Positions 40,540 to 41,528 of a stretch of 41,528 nucleotides of DNA are shown here, in pieces (the stretch's first letter is position 1; each line of letters begins with the position of its first letter). This DNA is from Novosphingobium sp. 18050 (GTDB lineage Bacteria > Pseudomonadota > Alphaproteobacteria > Sphingomonadales > Sphingomonadaceae), in contig NZ_CACSJO010000032.1 of NCBI RefSeq assembly GCF_902706195.1, positions 1 to 41,528 on the forward strand, in the 5' to 3' direction. The notes below the pieces were generated by a model. The model saw only the letters and a program-made list of their open reading frames with translations, ran no database searches and was not told the origin of the DNA. Both the position numbers and the translations under genes were made by a program.

Positions 40540-41119
40540 GGTTGGTGCCGCTTTTCCGGGGGAGCCAAAAGATCGAGCCTGACATACCACGATAGGGGAC
40601 ATTGCGCAGCGGAGCGTACCGGTATTGTCCTACATGACCGAAACCCCGACGCGCCATTCATGGCTGTAATGGTAGGCCCGGACGTCGCGAACTCGCGGAG
40701 CGAATGACGAATGCGTGCGCGTTCGGCCAGCGTCTTGTCTACTATCTGCTGCGCGGTATTGCCGAGCACGAGGCTCGTCGGCCGGACCAGTGCCGCCAGA
40801 CCAGTGGCAGTTCCTTTTCGCCCTTGGATTGCTAATCCTTCAGTTGTGGAAGCGAGGGTTCGGGCGTGTGATAGAGCCCGGTATTTGACATCGATTGAAT
40901 GACCCTGAGATTGTCGATCGCGGCTTTAGTCTCTGGGGGCAGGTCGTCGAAAGCGGCGTAACAATTAGAGAACTCGGTGTTGTCGCCCCGGGGTAGGCAA
41001 AACCTTACCGGTAAGATCGAGCACCGGCTTGGTGCCGGGTTCATCGTGTCATCGATGCGCCAGAACAGTGAACGCTTGAGGTGTTCGACGGCCTCTTTGT
41101 TGATCTCAGGGGCGATCAA
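40540..41119 (-). pseudogene. TauD/TfdA-type 2-oxoglutarate dioxygenase, heavily degraded
   Basis: Pieces of the family follow in order on the minus strand across several frames. The first is the first-His region SLFWRIDDTMNPAPSRCSIL, where relatives have WHxD; the metal-binding His is Arg here. Next come NTEFSNCYAAFDDLPPETKA and a connecting stretch QGRKGTATGLAALVRPTS. The C-terminal block is YHYSHEWRVGVSVM-stop-DNTGTLRCAM, where WDN has become stop-DN and the following His is lost. At least one nonsense change, two frameshifts and both His ligands are affected, so it is dead. Relatives oxidise sulfonates, alkyl sulfates or aryloxyacids. Confidence 0.68.
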
Positions 41120-41528
41120 ATGCCAATGTCATTGCCCGAGCTTTGCCGTGAAAACCCTCAAGCAGAATAGCGTGGCCATGGTGGCTATCAGCAGATCAGA
41201 TGCTGTCGCGTCGGAATGGGAGCTGGCGCATCGGACCCCGGTTTGATCGTCGGTTTGGGGTTGTGGAGAAGTCGTGGAAAACTTTGGTTTGACCGAATCG
41301 CGGGTGGCTCTTAGAGGGCTGTTCACCGCAGCGGCCCATCTGGTTGTTGCCGCGGTCGCCGACATTGGACGGGCATCTGGCTCTCTCCCTAATCGCAAGA
41401 AGCGGGGGATGAGTGGTTGTCCGGGTTTTTTGTCTGGTTGTGCTTTTTGACATTGTAGGTTTTTGATGAAGGGACATGTGGGCGACGGCGCCTGCTCCCG
41501 GGGCTTCAGGGCTCGGGGTGGCAGTATT
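41120..41528. other. Non-coding right edge, promoter-like end
   Basis: No gene is supported in the last 409 bp. The segment 41420-41470 is T-rich and contains TTGACA at 41447-41452. A GC-rich stretch follows that would fold strongly. This could be the promoter and leader of a gene, possibly an rRNA operon, starting outside the window, but nothing inside the window proves it. Confidence 0.35.

Overview
The window looks like chromosomal DNA of an alphaproteobacterium of the sphingomonad type (Novosphingobium/Sphingobium-like). This is an inference from high GC content, a TonB-dependent receptor heading a catabolic cluster, a P450 plus [3Fe-4S] ferredoxin pair, SnoaL-like/SDR catabolic genes and the sphingomonad flavour of two small uncharacterised proteins. 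No rRNA gene or other species-level marker lies inside the window.

Left edge (1-2110): an initiator tRNA-fMet gene is followed by the 5' end of a tyrosine integrase. The integrase is cut by a decayed IS3-family element with readable inverted repeats (552-1791) but no target duplication. This is the scar of a tRNA-targeted integrative element. About 320 bp of non-coding DNA follows.

Envelope block (2111-8003): an outer-membrane phospholipase A (PldA) and two L,D-transpeptidases of different families lie on the minus strand, then an AsmA-family protein on the plus strand.

General metabolism and stress block (8077-23850): a three-subunit PaoABC-like molybdenum aldehyde/xanthine oxidoreductase operon; an SPFH (QmcA-like) plus NfeD pair; a cytochrome P450 with its own ferredoxin and a downstream LysR regulator; cardiolipin synthase; glucosamine-6-phosphate synthase GlmS; two small proteins of unknown function; and catalase-peroxidase KatG.

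Decay zone (23851-25123): a TRIC/UPF0126 membrane-protein gene with two internal deletions and the tail of an M20-type amidohydrolase.

Catabolic region (25124-40454): a minus-strand operon holds a quinoprotein dehydrogenase with an N-terminal haem c domain, an exported EthD-domain protein and an alpha/beta hydrolase. It faces a plus-strand pair, a c-type cytochrome and an atypical Gfo/Idh/MocA-fold protein. An AraC regulator then diverges from a TonB receptor, which leads a plus-strand series: crotonase, SnoaL-like, SDR, SnoaL-like, SDR, SDR. The last five are translationally coupled. The SnoaL-SDR unit is present twice, and both SDR copies carry Phe in place of the catalytic Tyr. A further SDR lies convergently at the end. 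The simplest reading is uptake of a hydrophobic substrate through the TonB receptor, periplasmic alcohol oxidation by the quinoprotein feeding a cytochrome, then cytoplasmic dehydration, oxidation and CoA-thioester steps. The substrate cannot be read from the sequence.

Right edge (40540-41528): a badly degraded TauD/TfdA-type dioxygenase, then non-coding DNA. The last ~90 bp contain a TTGACA box and a GC-rich leader that might belong to an rRNA operon starting outside the window. At least five decayed genes (integrase, TRIC, M20, MaoC-like, TauD) show repeated insertion and erosion around the catabolic genes.
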